Positions 47,363-57,967 of a stretch of 64,000 bases of DNA are shown in pieces. This DNA is from Nemertoderma westbladi. Lineage: Eukaryota > Xenacoelomorpha > Nemertodermatida > Nemertodermatidae. Where the stretch lies: assembly GCA_032718475.1 (NCBI GenBank), contig JAUCBJ010009081.1, forward strand, positions 24,550-88,549, given 5' to 3'. The stretch's first letter is position 1. Each line of letters opens with the position of its first letter. Position numbers and translations under genes: made by a program. The notes beneath the pieces were generated by a model. That model was not told the origin of the DNA, did no database searches, and was given only the letters and a program-made list of their open reading frames with translations.

Positions 47363-47650
47363 GAAGCTGTGCATCTGCTAGGGTATTAGAGAGCAGGACG
47401 ATGTCATCCGCAAAGTCGGTGTCTGTGACTGTAGTTGCCGGATATCTACTACTTCTGCGTTCGTGAAGTGTGAATCCCAGATTTTCACCCTTTGTGGCTG
47501 TCCTTATTGCGTAATCCAGCACGATTACAAATAGTAATGGTGGTTATGTGTCACCTTGCAGTACGCCAGGGCCAGCCAGGATTGAGAATAACTCAGTTTC
47601 ACCATCTGGTGAGAGTACGTGTGCTTCTGTGTCACAATATAACAATCCAA
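47363..47650 (-). pseudogene. LINE reverse-transcriptase remnant, 5' half (split by the LINE at 41.1-47.4 kb)
   Basis: The minus strand reads GVLQGDT (RT motif before the primer grip), LLFVIVLDYAIRTA, then TDTDFADDIVLLSNTLADAQLL, the catalytic ADD box and following helix. A stop interrupts the motif after LQGDT. The frame should continue into LERAAKEVGL, which is found at 41100 on the other side of the intact LINE. This is the older element into which the LINE inserted. Confidence 0.8.
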
Positions 47651-47944
47651 TGCCAGGACATGTACAGGACATGTAAAAGATATATTATTTTGAATTGGTT
47701 TATATTCAATTGAATTGTTTTATAAGATTGAATTTAGAGTCTTATTGACGTTTGAAATTTTACATACTGGAATAATAAGTATTAGAAATGGTCTTTATCA
47801 ACTATAGGGCTATTTAAATATAAAATTATAATAAATATATAAATAAATAATACATAAAAAATGTTCTAACCACTCCACTGTCGGCTACAGGTACGTTGTA
47901 AGGACGCACTGGGAGATTGTTGGATGTTAAAGCTTTTGCGGCAA
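47651..47944. other. Non-coding flank of the BEL/Pao remnant
   Basis: AT-rich sequence between the RT remnant and the first gag-like frame. It could hold part of a 5' LTR or leader, but I found no matching copy at the other end (about 57.3 kb) to prove this. Confidence 0.4.
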
Positions 47945-49330
47945 AAATGTGTCGTTTTTGTGCAATTCGCGAACTACTCTAAAAGGCTTGCCCCCTCCGG
48001 TGAGAAGAGAATTGGCTAGCACGGATTTAAGGTCTGGCGAGTTAATTACCCAGGTAGTTGAATCTGATAGGCTTCCCACCATTCTAGATGAGCCTGAAAT
48101 AATTAGGACTGTTATTAAGTCTACTCCCTTAGTGGAGACTCCTCTACTGATAGAATCCGATTCTAGATTCCCTTTAGAAAGTACCAACAACAAGGCCCCT
48201 TAACAAGTAGTCAAACCCCAGAATCCAAGATTGGCGTTAAACTAGGAGAATGCAAGTTGTTCGGACCTGGATTATCCCCGAGTATCCCCTGGATTGTCCC
48301 CTGGATTATCATCGAGTGTTTGGAAGATCCTCCCAAATTGATGGCGTTAAAGTTCATCGGACATCCTGATGGATTAAGAAAAGTCTGGGATACACTCAAT
48401 ATCAGGTATGGTAATAGGACTAACATATCTAGATACTTGTATGCGAAATTAGTAGCGCCCAGGAGATTCCCTAGTAATGGAATCATAGAGTTTTCCAATG
48501 AGATTCAGGAGATCTGTAGATAGTTAGACTGGTTAGATAAATCTCACGAGTACCAAAGTTCTATGATAGTAGGAGCTGTAGCTGAGTCTTTGCCAAAAGG
48601 CGGAGTAGGAACTCATTGGGACAAAAAGGTTTTATACTTTGCAGACCAGCATGGGAGAGATCTTACTACATTCCTTGAGACAGGAGAGTTAAGATTGCAG
48701 CTTATTAAACAGTCTAGAGAGAAGACTCCTGAAACTAAGGTAAGCGAGAAACCGGTTGTTAGGAGAAAGGTAACTACTGTATGTTACACCGAGTATGAAA
48801 GTCAAACCTCATACGATGATGACAGCGGCCAAGATATTGCACGTATACTACACAAATAAGTGTAAGGACATGGGACAACCCAAGGTTCGGCCTAATAACA
48901 ACAGGAGAGAACAACTCAAGACTCCTCCGACATCACCCAAGCCCGAAGAAAGAACTCGTGTACAAAACACAGTCCAATAAAAGGTAACTAATCTTAAACC
49001 TAAGTTTGTTATGCGAGGGGCTGCACTATTTAAGTAAGTGTGAGGAATTCTTGAGGAAAGACCTCAAAGACAGGTGTAGTGTAACTTGGGATAAGAGGTT
49101 TTGCTACAATTGTTTGAGGAGAGGACATCAGAGGAAGACTTGCTATTTAGACGCTAAGTGTGCTAAGTGTGGAGCTAAACACCACTTGTTATTACACAGC
49201 GAGTTAGATAAGCTGAGTGAACCAGAATTGCACGTCCAATTCAGCGACGTGAATGACACAGACCAGATGGAGATGGAAGGATTCTGTACTGATGAGTTTC
49301 CTGATGAGAATGAATCCTGTTATATATATA
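47945..49330 (+). pseudogene. BEL/Pao gag remnant with zinc knuckles
   Basis: Gag is read in pieces. A capsid-like block near 48320-48700 (LMALKFIGHPDGLRKVWDTL, KLVAPRRFPSNG, then VGAVAESLPKGGVGTHWDKK) resembles the BEL gag pattern of a Trp-containing helix followed by an LP...W motif. A knuckle region near 49020-49210 shows LSKCEEFLRKDLKDR, RFCYNCLRRGHQRKTC and CAKCGAKHHLLLH, as in BEL/Pao gag. Stops lie between the blocks (for example near 48522 and 48857). It ends where the minus-strand LINE begins, at a TA microsatellite (about 49320-49335). Confidence 0.8.
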
Positions 49331-49853
49331 TATACTTTTATTGACAGAATAATATAAATTGAATTCAAATTAGCAGAGCACAATAACAGAAAATTCAATT
49401 AAAGCACAATAACGGAACATCAAAACGAAATCAATTTAAATAATTAATATAATACTCTGTCCAGATAAGGTAACTCATGGAACAAAATAGCAATATTACA
49501 TAATAATAATTACCTCCTTAAAAAGAGAGACGGGAACTCGAATTCTGAATGGACTATTTCCTCGATTATTCACTTAATAATATTTATGTATTGAAAATTT
49601 CTTGTACCTCACAACAATGAAACAGGATATCTATGGATGTATAATTACTAATACCAAGTTTACAGCGCAGGTCTTTAGTGTAATCACAGTGTAATAGCAC
49701 GTGTTCTTCGTCCTGTACTACACCCAGCTCACATGAACATACGCGGTCGCTAGGTGGCATACGTGACCACCTTCCTTTTTCGCTACGTAGGTTGTGTGAG
49801 AATGTACGAAATCTCGTAAAAGCTATCCGCTGGTAATCGGGTATGCCCAAAGT
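49331..49853 (-). pseudogene. LINE fragment X, 3' end (C-terminal ORF2)
   Basis: The minus strand reads LGIPDYQRIAFTRFRTFSHN, then RVCSCELGVVQDEEHVLLHC, the C-terminal Cys-rich region typical of LINE ORF2, followed by a 3' UTR that ends in a TA microsatellite next to BEL sequence rather than in poly(A). The upstream part of the same protein is at 52350-53545. The two halves are separated by the plus-strand LINE at 49866-52337, and the frame is restored when that insert and one copy of its 12-bp target duplication are ignored. Confidence 0.85.
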
Positions 49854-49865
49854 ACTATTTGAGTA
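49854..49865 (+). repeat. Target-site duplication, left copy (12 bp)
   Basis: ACTATTTGAGTA, identical to 52338-52349. It flanks the plus-strand LINE fragment 49866-52337 and belongs to the interrupted LINE X. Confidence 0.9.
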
Positions 49866-51262
49866 CTGGAAAGCTATGGACTCATAGTGGATCCAGTGGT
49901 CACAAGTCCCAGATAGACCATATTCTGTTTCGTAGGAAGTACAGGAGCTCTATACAAGACTGTAATGCATTTACACTTCGCCCCTTCTCCAGTGATCACC
50001 GCCTTATTGTGGCCAAGGTAAGACTTAGTCTGCGTGCTAGCAGAACAACGAAATCTGCCTTGCCGCGGCATGACTGGCCCTCTCTGTTGCAACAGCCAAG
50101 TGTGAGATCCAGCTTCACACTACAGCTGAGCAACGGGTATGAGGTTCTTGCCTCTGAGGCGGCAGATCACTGTGAGGGCTATACTGCCTTCACAGAAGCA
50201 GTTAAGTTAGCAGCTGCAGAAACAGTTCCTGTATACCCTCGCAACAGGAAAAGGTCCCCCTGGACTGACAACAAAATCCAGAAGTGCCGAAATGACCTAT
50301 ATAAGGCGCAGAAAGAGTCCCCACTCAACCAGACTACAGTGGCCAAGAATGCAGTTAAGGCTGCATCTAGGTCAATGAACAGGCAGTACTCTGTTAATCT
50401 ACAGGAGCTAATAAACAAACAGGTTGATGCCATCAATGATGCTGACGACAGCAGGCAATCATCCCAGGCATGGAAATCGATCAACTTGCTTACTGGGCAG
50501 AAAAGCCAACCAACCACCAAGGTTAAGGCTGAATCACCAGCCGATCGCCTCAATGGTTGGAAGGCCCACTTTGAAAAGCTCCTCAATAATGACAGGGTAT
50601 TGCCTGATAACTTTATAGAAGTAAAAGTGTCTGAGTCTGTACTCCCAGATATTCCCATTGGCGATATTTCCTTTGCAGAAATGAAGGCTGCTGCAAAGAG
50701 CATTAAGACCAATCGTGCCAGTGGAGTAGATGGTGTTCCCCCTGAGGTCTTTAAAATACCTGAGTGTTTAAAGCTCATCTATCCCATCATAGTAGACATG
50801 TACCGTACAACAAGAGTCCCACAAGAAATGAAAACAAATAAGTTGGTGCCAGTTCCCAAGAAGGGCAACCTAACACTCTATGGTTCTTTTCGGGGAATCT
50901 CATTGATCTCGATTGCTGCAAAGCTATACAATAGAATTCTATTACATCGCATCAGGGATCCCATTGAGAGACTGCTCCGTGGAAATCAGAATGGGTTCCG
51001 TAAAGGTCGTAGGACCATGGAGCCCATTTTGGCACTTAGAAGGATAATTGAAGAGTTATCAAAAAAGAAAGACAGGCATCTGGCTGTTATCTTTGTTGAC
51101 TTCTTCAAGGCCTTTGATTCAGTCTCCCGCTCACGTATGTTCAGCATACTTTCATTATATGGGATTCCTGATGAAATTATTGCAGCAATCAGATCAGTAT
51201 ACGATGGTTCGACAACATTTGTCTCTACTGTTGACGGTGACAGAGAACCATTTGAAGTGTAA
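49866..51262 (+). pseudogene. LINE Y ORF2 fragment: endonuclease end and RT fingers
   Basis: The longest surviving frame of LINE Y, about 460 codons with no internal stop. It includes the SDH motif of the endonuclease and RT motifs up to the FVDFFKAFDS box. A TAA after REPFEV interrupts the frame just before the LQGDT motif. The catalytic FADD box follows in the same general order at about 51430. Segment 50718-50753 is the region homologous to the 41-bp satellite monomer. Confidence 0.85.
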
Positions 51263-52300
51263 TGGGATGTCCTCCAGGGAGACACACTTGCACCATTCTT
51301 GTTCATAATTGTGGTTGACTATGTTCTACGCACGTCCTTAGATCATCATAATGATGATGGGGTGATGATAACTCCACCTACTGGCTCCAGAAGTCGAGGA
51401 AATCCTGCCAAGTACCTAACTGATCTAGACTTTGCTGATGACTTAGGAGTACTCTCAGAATCACTAGAGGGAGCCCAACGGCTTCTCAGCTCATTAGAAC
51501 ATGCTGCTTCTAGCGTTGGTCTTTTTATTAACTCCAGAAAGACCAAAATTTTGACAGTTAACTTTGAAAGTCCTCAGCAAGTCTCTGATCGGATGAGCAT
51601 AAGCTCAAAAGATGGTATGCTTGAGCATGTGGATGACTTCTGTTATCTGGGATCATGGATCCGGAAGTCAGTAATCTTTACGTATCCTTCGAATATGTAA
51701 GGGAAAGGCATGGGCAGCCTTGAATAGGCTTTCCAGGATTTGGAAGTCACCGAGAATTAATCGGAAACTTAAGGTCCGATTATTTAGAGCAGGAGTAGTT
51801 CCAGTACTCCTCTGTGGGAGTCCATGCTGGGCTCTGTTACTCTGTTTCAGTGTTTGTGAACTTACCAAAATCAGAAATATAAATTCTGATGTTCTGAAGT
51901 TTATAGGCCCATGACCATCACCTGCTGAGGACACCAAATCTCTGGATGGCACATTCACAAGAATGCTACGCCGGGTTCATTGTGTCAAGTACAATGCACA
52001 CATCTCCAACCAGACACTATATACATTGGAGGTGTCTCATTGGTTCCCCCAAGCTTGACACTAGAACAAAATCGCCTCCGCTTTGCAGGACATTGCTTTC
52101 GCCGTGAGGACCAGCCAGTGCATAATCTTGTACTTTGGCAGCCTCATGGAGTGAATAAGCATGGTGGACAGCCCATGACTTTCTTGAGACGCATCTTAAA
52201 GGACACTGGCCCTGAAGATGCGGATGATCTAGCAAATGTCATGGGTGATAGGGAGTTGTGGCGGTGCAATTTTGTAGACAAGCCGGCACAGCATTCTTAA
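51263..52300 (+). pseudogene. LINE Y ORF2 fragment: RT palm to C-terminus
   Basis: This continues LINE Y after the TAA. It has the primer-grip and catalytic region (DLDFADDLGVLSESLEGAQR, SRKTKILTVNF, FCYLGSWIRK), a frameshift near 51699, then a thumb-like block (RINRKLKVRLFRAGVVPVLL), and after another frame change the C-terminal LRFAGHCFRREDQPVHNLVL and DTGPEDADDLANVMGDRELW. The last frame ends at 52300, about 40 bases before the target duplication. Confidence 0.82.
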
Positions 52301-52337
52301 AATGCAGCTGCAATGCAACATGCCGATACTAGTAGTA

Positions 52338-52349
52338 ACTATTTGAGTA
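52338..52349 (+). repeat. Target-site duplication, right copy (12 bp)
   Basis: ACTATTTGAGTA, identical to 49854-49865. On the minus strand it codes part of Y-S-N-S in LINE X, and the same residues appear at the left copy. Confidence 0.9.
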
Positions 52350-53545
52350 AATTTCGTGAGCGCATAATTGAGGGTTTATATTTTCACGGTACAATCTAAA
52401 CTTTGTAGCCGTTGTCGGTTTATTAACTACTTTCCACCTTAGTGCCTTTAACGAGTAGGCCTCCACATCGCTATCGCAAGCAGTACTAAGTAACTGGAAC
52501 ATTTTTATGTTAGAATCCGACGTTAATTTAAATATTTGCTTGATGGGTAACGATTCATCTAATATTCTTGAATACTTCTTATAAAAACGTAGCTGTGATT
52601 TCAAAATGAGAGTCTGTAGGGGTGGTAACCCGCTTTCTAACAGGCATATATCATTCGGGGTAGTTATTCGTACACCTAATAGAGATTTTATTGCTTTCAT
52701 ATACAAAGTGTCTATAATCTTAAAATTCCTAGTTCGCGATGACTCGCTCCCATATATTGACACTGCGGCCAGACACGATTTAAATACTCTAACTTTCAAA
52801 TAATATGGCATTGAGCAATTAACAGCACAAAATATAATGAATTTATTGACCGCGTCTCTAAACCTAGTCGCATGTAAATCTAGCACCGAAGACATCTTTC
52901 CGTCCTCACAAAAAGGGGACCCTAAGTATATATAATTTTCACAATGACCCACTTCTATCCCCTGGAAACGTATGGGCTGTCTATCTGTGGTATCACCATT
53001 GATAACAAAAAATTTACTTTTTTTGTATTGATTCTCATCCCAAATTCTTCGCAGTAATTGACTAAGACATGGAATTTCGCTTCGCATGTGGCACGGCAGG
53101 TTGATAATATCACTGAGTCGTCCATTAGCAATAAAATCTGTATTACTCCGAGGTAGCCATCGGTTCTAAAAGCATTTCGTAGCCTAACAACTAACTGGTT
53201 TAGATAAAGGCAAAACAGAGGTACACTGGATGGTGCTCCTTGTTTGACCCCAAGGCAGGAAACAATAACTGCATCCCGTAGTAAGTTCTTTGTGCAGATA
53301 TATATGCTCTTTATTGCATATAACATACGTTTGCCACATCCTGCATTTCTTAACACTTCTCATAATTTCTCGCGAGGGACCATATCATAGGCTTTCTTGA
53401 AATCTATGAACATCACGAAAAGCTTAACCTTCTTTTGAGCAGCATAACCAATCAGCAACCTAAGGGACATAATTTGTTCAGAACAACCTCTGCTTTTACC
53501 ACATCCTGCTTGGAAACTATCAATTGACATCCACCGGAGTAGTCG
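52350..53545 (-). pseudogene. LINE fragment X, 5' part (RT)
   Basis: The minus strand reads FQAGCGKSRGCSEQI, FVMFIDFKKAYDMVPREKL, a stop, then LRNAGCGKRMLYAIKSIY, CLGVKQGAPSSVPLF, LLMDDSVILSTC (the catalytic box, with MDD), a frameshift near 53030, then YIYLGSPFCEDGKM, YLKVRVFKSCLAAVSIYGSE and the start of the C-terminal region up to CAHEIYSNS. The element is 5'-truncated within the RT and sits in BEL/Pao sequence. Its 3' continuation is at 49331-49853. Confidence 0.85.
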
Positions 53546-54500
53546 GAGTTACATGATCAACGCAGCCGTATATTGAGCCCTTACCCATGAGGCGATACCG
53601 ACGGAGAGGAAATCAGACAGACCATCCATTCTGGGCAAACATCTCTCGTGGAAGGTCTCCCAACCATCTATCGGCATACGAGAGTTTCCCATGGTGCAGA
53701 TCAGAATACATGGACAAGGTAAGAGTTTAATTATTTACTCCCTCCTTGATTCAGGTAGTACAGGCACCTTTATCGACAAAGATTTAGCCAATAACATATT
53801 TGCAGGCCAGGAGAAATTCCAAACTAAGCCTTAACCTCTCCGGAATTATGCAGGTATGGAAATCAACTGTGCAGACGGACTTCTTTGTGGGATCACTATC
53901 TACCCCACAAGATAAGCCAGGTAAAGATAGTATAAGGTATATTAAGATGGTAGCTATTAAGAACTTTGCCGCCAGTCAAGTAGAACCTTATAACTGGGAC
54001 GAGGACAGCTTTGCACAACAGTATAAGGTTCCCAGATTTAAGACCGACTATCCTGGAGTCCAGATGCTACTCGGCCAGAATGCGCATGAGGCACTAGAGA
54101 CACTAGAAAAGAGACCTACTCGACCGCGACCCCTACAAACCTATGCGGGACGAACTAGGGTAGGCTGGTACTTCACGGGACCATCTCAGCGAACCCTGAA
54201 GGAAAGAACTGAGAACATCTACATAAACTAGGTGAATGAGAATGTAGACACTGTGGATGATGAGACAATCTCAGCTGAGGAAACTACATGCTCCTCAGAT
54301 AATAGCGATATTCAGGTATTGTATGAGGAGGACAATACAATAGAACCCCTCACTGAGAATCAAGCCTGGATTAACCAAACCGAATTGTGTCATCTAATAC
54401 AACAGAACAACGAGTTGTTGGCCTATGAAGATGACGAGCTGAACGAGGTAGTGGAGCGATATAATTCTAAACTGAGAGATGAACATGCAGTGTGATTCTT
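53546..54500 (+). pseudogene. BEL/Pao protease and following region
   Basis: After the LINE X insertion, BEL sequence resumes. LLDSGSTGTFIDKDLANNI (about 53742-53800) is a retropepsin active site (D-S-G) with the usual downstream hydrophobic stretch. A stop follows shortly. Then come frames 53800-54231 (YKVPRFKTDYPGVQMLLGQN, where BEL elements have a conserved LLG.D motif) and, after a TAG, 54232-54495 with an acidic segment and a W..E...L.+..+ pattern preceding the RT. Confidence 0.78.
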
Positions 54501-55540
54501 TACATAAGAGGCTGTGGAACCTAACTCTTACGATAAAAACTCTATCAGTAGAGGAGGAGAGAGATAAATAAATCCAAGCGACAACTACTCGTTATCTCAA
54601 GGAGGAGGGTCGTTACGAGATCAGTTTACCTTTAGGAAATGAGAGCCCATCTTCACCAACAATCGACCATTAGCCATCAAAAGAATCGAACAGCTACACC
54701 AAAGCATATCTTCGAACGATAAAGCTAAGGAAATCATCTTGAAGAAGTTCATTGATAAGGGATACATGGAGCGAGTTCTGATAGAAACAGATAGAGCATG
54801 TATAATCTAACTCACCACTATGTTCCCAAACCCGGTAAATGCAACGAAGTCCGGGTGGTGTTTGATGGCTCCACCTTGTATAAAGGACAGTCCCTGAACT
54901 CAGAGTTGTAGCCAGAACCTAACTTACTACAATCGCTGTTGGGAATATTACTACGACTCCGGCAGTATTCCATCACATTTGCCTCGGACATTGAAGGCAT
55001 GTTTCTATATAAGTTAAAGCATTGCAACGAGACAGAGATAGCTTATGGTTCCTGTGGTGGCCTGAATGAGACTTCAATAAAGAACCGGTAGAGTACTGGA
55101 TGACCATCCAGGCCTTCGGTATTATCTCTCGTCCATCTAACGCTTGTTCGGTAGTGTGTACCATTGCTGACGAAAATTGAGACACCTTCCCCAAAGTGGT
55201 CATCGATAACATCAAACGCGATATCTACATGGACGACAACCTCAAATCCCTACCTATGGTGGAAGAAGCAATCGAGGTTGCCAAGGGAATGGTAGAGTGT
55301 CTTCAACATGGTGGATTCCGGTTAACTAAATTCACCAGCAACTCCCGTGCGTTTCTGGAGGCGATCCCAGAAGAAGAGCGAGGTGCTAAAGATCTTGACC
55401 TCATTAAAGACGACCTCCCAGAAACGAAAGCCCTTGGATTAAAGTGGGATACGGACAGGAATATTTTATTCTTCCAATTAAAACAACGCGATAATCCTGT
55501 TCGAACTAAGAGGATTTGCCTCTTAGTATTATAAGCACTT
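54501..55540 (+). pseudogene. BEL/Pao reverse transcriptase remnant
   Basis: Broken frames give the BEL RT in order: HYVPKPGKCNEVRVVFDGST, KGQSLNSEL, a stop, LLGILLRLRQYSITFASDIE (where the family has CDIE.MF.Q), MFLYKLKH, then after further stops NIKRDIYMDDNLKS, the catalytic box in which BEL elements usually have YVDD, and GFRLTKFTSNSRAFLEAIPE followed by LGLKWDTDRN. The order and phrasing are distinctive for BEL/Pao. Confidence 0.82.
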
Positions 55541-56510
55541 ATTTTGATCCATTAGAATTTATTAGTCCTGTAATCCTAGTTGCTCGGAGTCTAGTTCAAC
55601 GAATGTGGCTCAAAACCACTCTTGGGCCACTTAAGGGAGAACTGTTAAAGAAGTGGATGATGTGGGAAGACTCTTTACCAGCTATTGATAACTTTAATAT
55701 TTCCCGCTCATATTTCGGTCAAGTTCTCCCCACTTATTCCTATCAACTCCATGTTTTTGGAGATGCCAGCAATTTTGGAATAGGTATAGTAGCCTATTTG
55801 AGCGCGTCGAAACTGCTGAAGGAATTAAAGTTTCATTGGCCACCTCAAATGCTTTGATAAACAATATACTACGGGTCCCTAGAGCGGAGTTAAAAGCGGC
55901 ATTATACGCTACCACCATCAGCAGGAATATTACTGAACAGATAGAATATCAGTTGGGTAAAACTGTTTATTGGATAGATGCATTACTCATTCTAGAATAT
56001 CTTACTAACGAAGTCTGCCAGTTCAGCGTCTTTGTCACTAACCGAGTAGCTGTTATACTTAGTCGCACTAATATAGACCAATGGTGACATTGCCCTGGAA
56101 CCATTAACCCAGCTGGCATAGCTTCCAGAGGAGTTATACCGAAAGAATTGACGGATACTCCCGATTGGTTAGGTGGCCCTGACTTCCTAAGTAAAGAGGA
56201 GGAGGAATGGCCCCGCCATCTTACTACGGCTGAGATCAGACAAGCCAAGGGAGCGGAGACCATTAAACCAAAAACCCGGATGAGTAAATCCAAACTGTTC
56301 AAACCAGTGATAGATCTGTCAGTACTGCATACGGCCAGTGACGTTGATAAGGATCTTAATGAAGAAAGGTCCAAAGATCCTAAGCGAGTGCCATTTAAGG
56401 CAGTTGTTTATATTCGAGAAAGAGATTGGAAGACTGGTATACCCGACATCTCTGAAGGACTCTCTCCTATCATTCAGAGAGTGATGGCGTATTATAGTTC
56501 TTAGAATAGG
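55541..56510 (+). pseudogene. BEL/Pao RNase H and connection region
   Basis: Frames 55516-55857, 55836-56087 and 56148-56504 give FDPLEFISPVILVARSLVQR, LHVFGDASNFGIGIVAYL (RNase H strand 1 with Asp), RVPRAELKAALYAT (Glu helix), VYWIDALLILEYL (the site where WTDS is expected has D), then NPAGIASRGVIPKELTDTP and DFLSKEEEEWP, the end of the RNase H domain. Frame changes and one TGA interrupt it. Confidence 0.8.
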
Positions 56511-57300
56511 CTTTGTAAAGCCATAACCTACTTGAAAAGGTGGTTCTATCATCACTATTCCAACCCAACAGTAACCAATGATGCCATCCCAGGAGTAGTC
56601 GAAGAGGTCAATGCCATTAAAGACCTTCCCACTTATCAGCTACGTAACAAGTTTCTTGCTAACAAGATCTGTTACCAGGAGCATGATGATACCAACAAGA
56701 AACTACTGGACTTCTTCAATGTCATGAGGATCCTGAGAAGTATTTCCTGTTCTTGAGAAATCCGCAGATGCACTTATGGGATTCATTTTCTAGCATGGTG
56801 TTTGATGGGCTAATACGTGTTGGAGGGAGATTAACCAACGCACCCCTTTCCTTTGACACTAAGTTTCCCCTACTGGTTAGAAATCTTGAAATACAAATCC
56901 AGATGATTGTAGATGTACACAGTAGGCTTTATCATGCCGGTAGGGAACGAGTTCTTAGCGAAATTAGAACCCGCTAATTATTTTCATAATTCATAATTCA
57001 TTAAATTTTCATAATTCGCTAAATCAAGTTCTTAGGAACTGTATACCATGTAGCAAAGCATTTAGTAGGCCTTTAACCCAGCGAGAGGCAGAATTACCTA
57101 GGGAAGGAGGAAGTTGTTATGAACCACCCTTTACCAATACTGGTGTGGATTTATTTGGCCCTATTGAAGTGTATCACGTTAGAACTATAGTCAAGCGATG
57201 GTGCATTATAAGGGTTTGTATGACTTGTAGAGCAATTCATCTGGATATGGTGAATGATTTATGGAGAACCGAGAGTAATAGGAAATACATTCCTTAGCAG
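56511..57300 (+). pseudogene. BEL/Pao integrase remnant
   Basis: FDGLIRVGGRLTNAPLSFD and VDVHSRLYHAGRERVLSEIR form the integrase zinc-binding segment (H...H). Further on, after stops, come C.PCSKA-like and PREGGSCYEPPF, TGVDLFGPIEV (start of the catalytic core with its first Asp) and CRAIHLDMVNDL. The sequence then leaves the family, so the second Asp and the Glu are missing. The element is truncated here. Confidence 0.78.
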
Positions 57301-57656
57301 CCCAACTGCACATGAATGTGCTAGAGTTCGGTTGGAAACCGAACTATAGCTCATTCAGAATTAATATACAGTATGTTGCTGAGAAATAAGAAGTACACAT
57401 TGAAAAATCTTCAACACCAAGGATGATCTTGCTATTGCACGATATAAAGACGGACATAGTAATTCCATCCCGGCATTGAGTGATCGTCAACTTGACGTTT
57501 ACCCTGAGTGTTTTTTGGAAGAAAGTCAGCCGCTGCATTTATCGATTCTAAAATATCGTACGACGTACGTGTACAAATCAATAATGGAGCGGTGATGCTC
57601 ATTGGTGCAAAAAATATCGTCACTGAGTGTACAATCCAGAGAGGTACCGTATAACA
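57301..57656. other. Non-coding, no gene seen
   Basis: A transition between the BEL remnant and the palindrome. It contains a small hairpin, AGTTCGGTTGGAAACCGAACT (57331-57351). No clear BEL LTR sequence can be shown. Confidence 0.45.
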
Positions 57657-57967
57657 GGTTAATCTATCCAATCATAGCCCAATCTTTTTTAAATTTTCGG
57701 TAGGTTCCATTGATCCATTACAATTTTTCGGTACGGGATAGTGAAAGTAAAATTAATTTTTCGAAAGCATCAGATGCTGAAAAGCAACAATATGAGGAGG
57801 ACACGTTGAGCGTGTCAACGTGTCCTCCTCATATTGTTGCTTTTCAGCATCTGATGCTTTCGAAAAATTAATTTTACTTTCACTATCCCGTACCGAAAAA
57901 TTGTAATTGATCAATGGAACCTACCGAAAATGTAAAAAAGATTGGGCTATGATTGGATAGATTAACC
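57657..57967. repeat. Near-perfect palindrome, 153-bp arms with a 5-bp spacer
   Basis: The left arm 57657-57809 and right arm 57815-57967 are reverse complements with only about two mismatches; the spacer is GCGTG. A weaker inverted match extends about 15 bases further out (GGTACCG against CGTGGTACT). There is no coding frame of note, no clear target duplication and no second copy in the window. It would form a long hairpin in RNA and a cruciform in DNA. Confidence 0.95.

Larger units (their letters stand above)
49866..52337 (+). mobile_element. 5'-truncated LINE fragment Y inserted into LINE X
   Basis: This starts inside the endonuclease (SQIDHILFRRKY, FSSDHRLIVAKV), runs through a linker and the RT: NRASGVDGVPPEVFK, GSFRGISLISIAAKLYNRIL, GNQNGFRKGRRTMEPILALR, VIFVDFFKAFDSV, then after a stop at 51260-51262 WDVLQGDTLAPFLFIIVVDY and LTDLDFADDLGVLS, FCYLGSWIRK. 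A frameshift near 51699 precedes the C-terminal region (RLSRIWKSPRINRKLKVRLF; RLRFAGHCFRREDQPVHNLV). It ends at GATACTAGTAGTA without poly(A). A perfect 12-bp target duplication flanks it. It is inactive because of stops, frameshifts and 5' truncation, but is the youngest of the three nested elements here. It is the same family as the RT pseudogene that hosts the 41-bp satellite. Confidence 0.9.
47900..57300 (+). mobile_element. Decayed BEL/Pao retrotransposon, split by nested LINE fragments
   Basis: In plus-strand order: gag (47945-49330), protease (about 53560-53800), pre-RT region, RT (54640-55540), RNase H (55516-56300) and the integrase N-terminus (56750-57290). This pro-RT-RH-IN order and the wording of each domain fit BEL/Pao. 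Stops and frameshifts lie throughout. Between 49330 and about 53550 the element is interrupted by a minus-strand LINE fragment, itself interrupted by a plus-strand one. The integrase breaks off early and no LTR pair is visible, so the copy is truncated. It is inactive. Confidence 0.85.
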
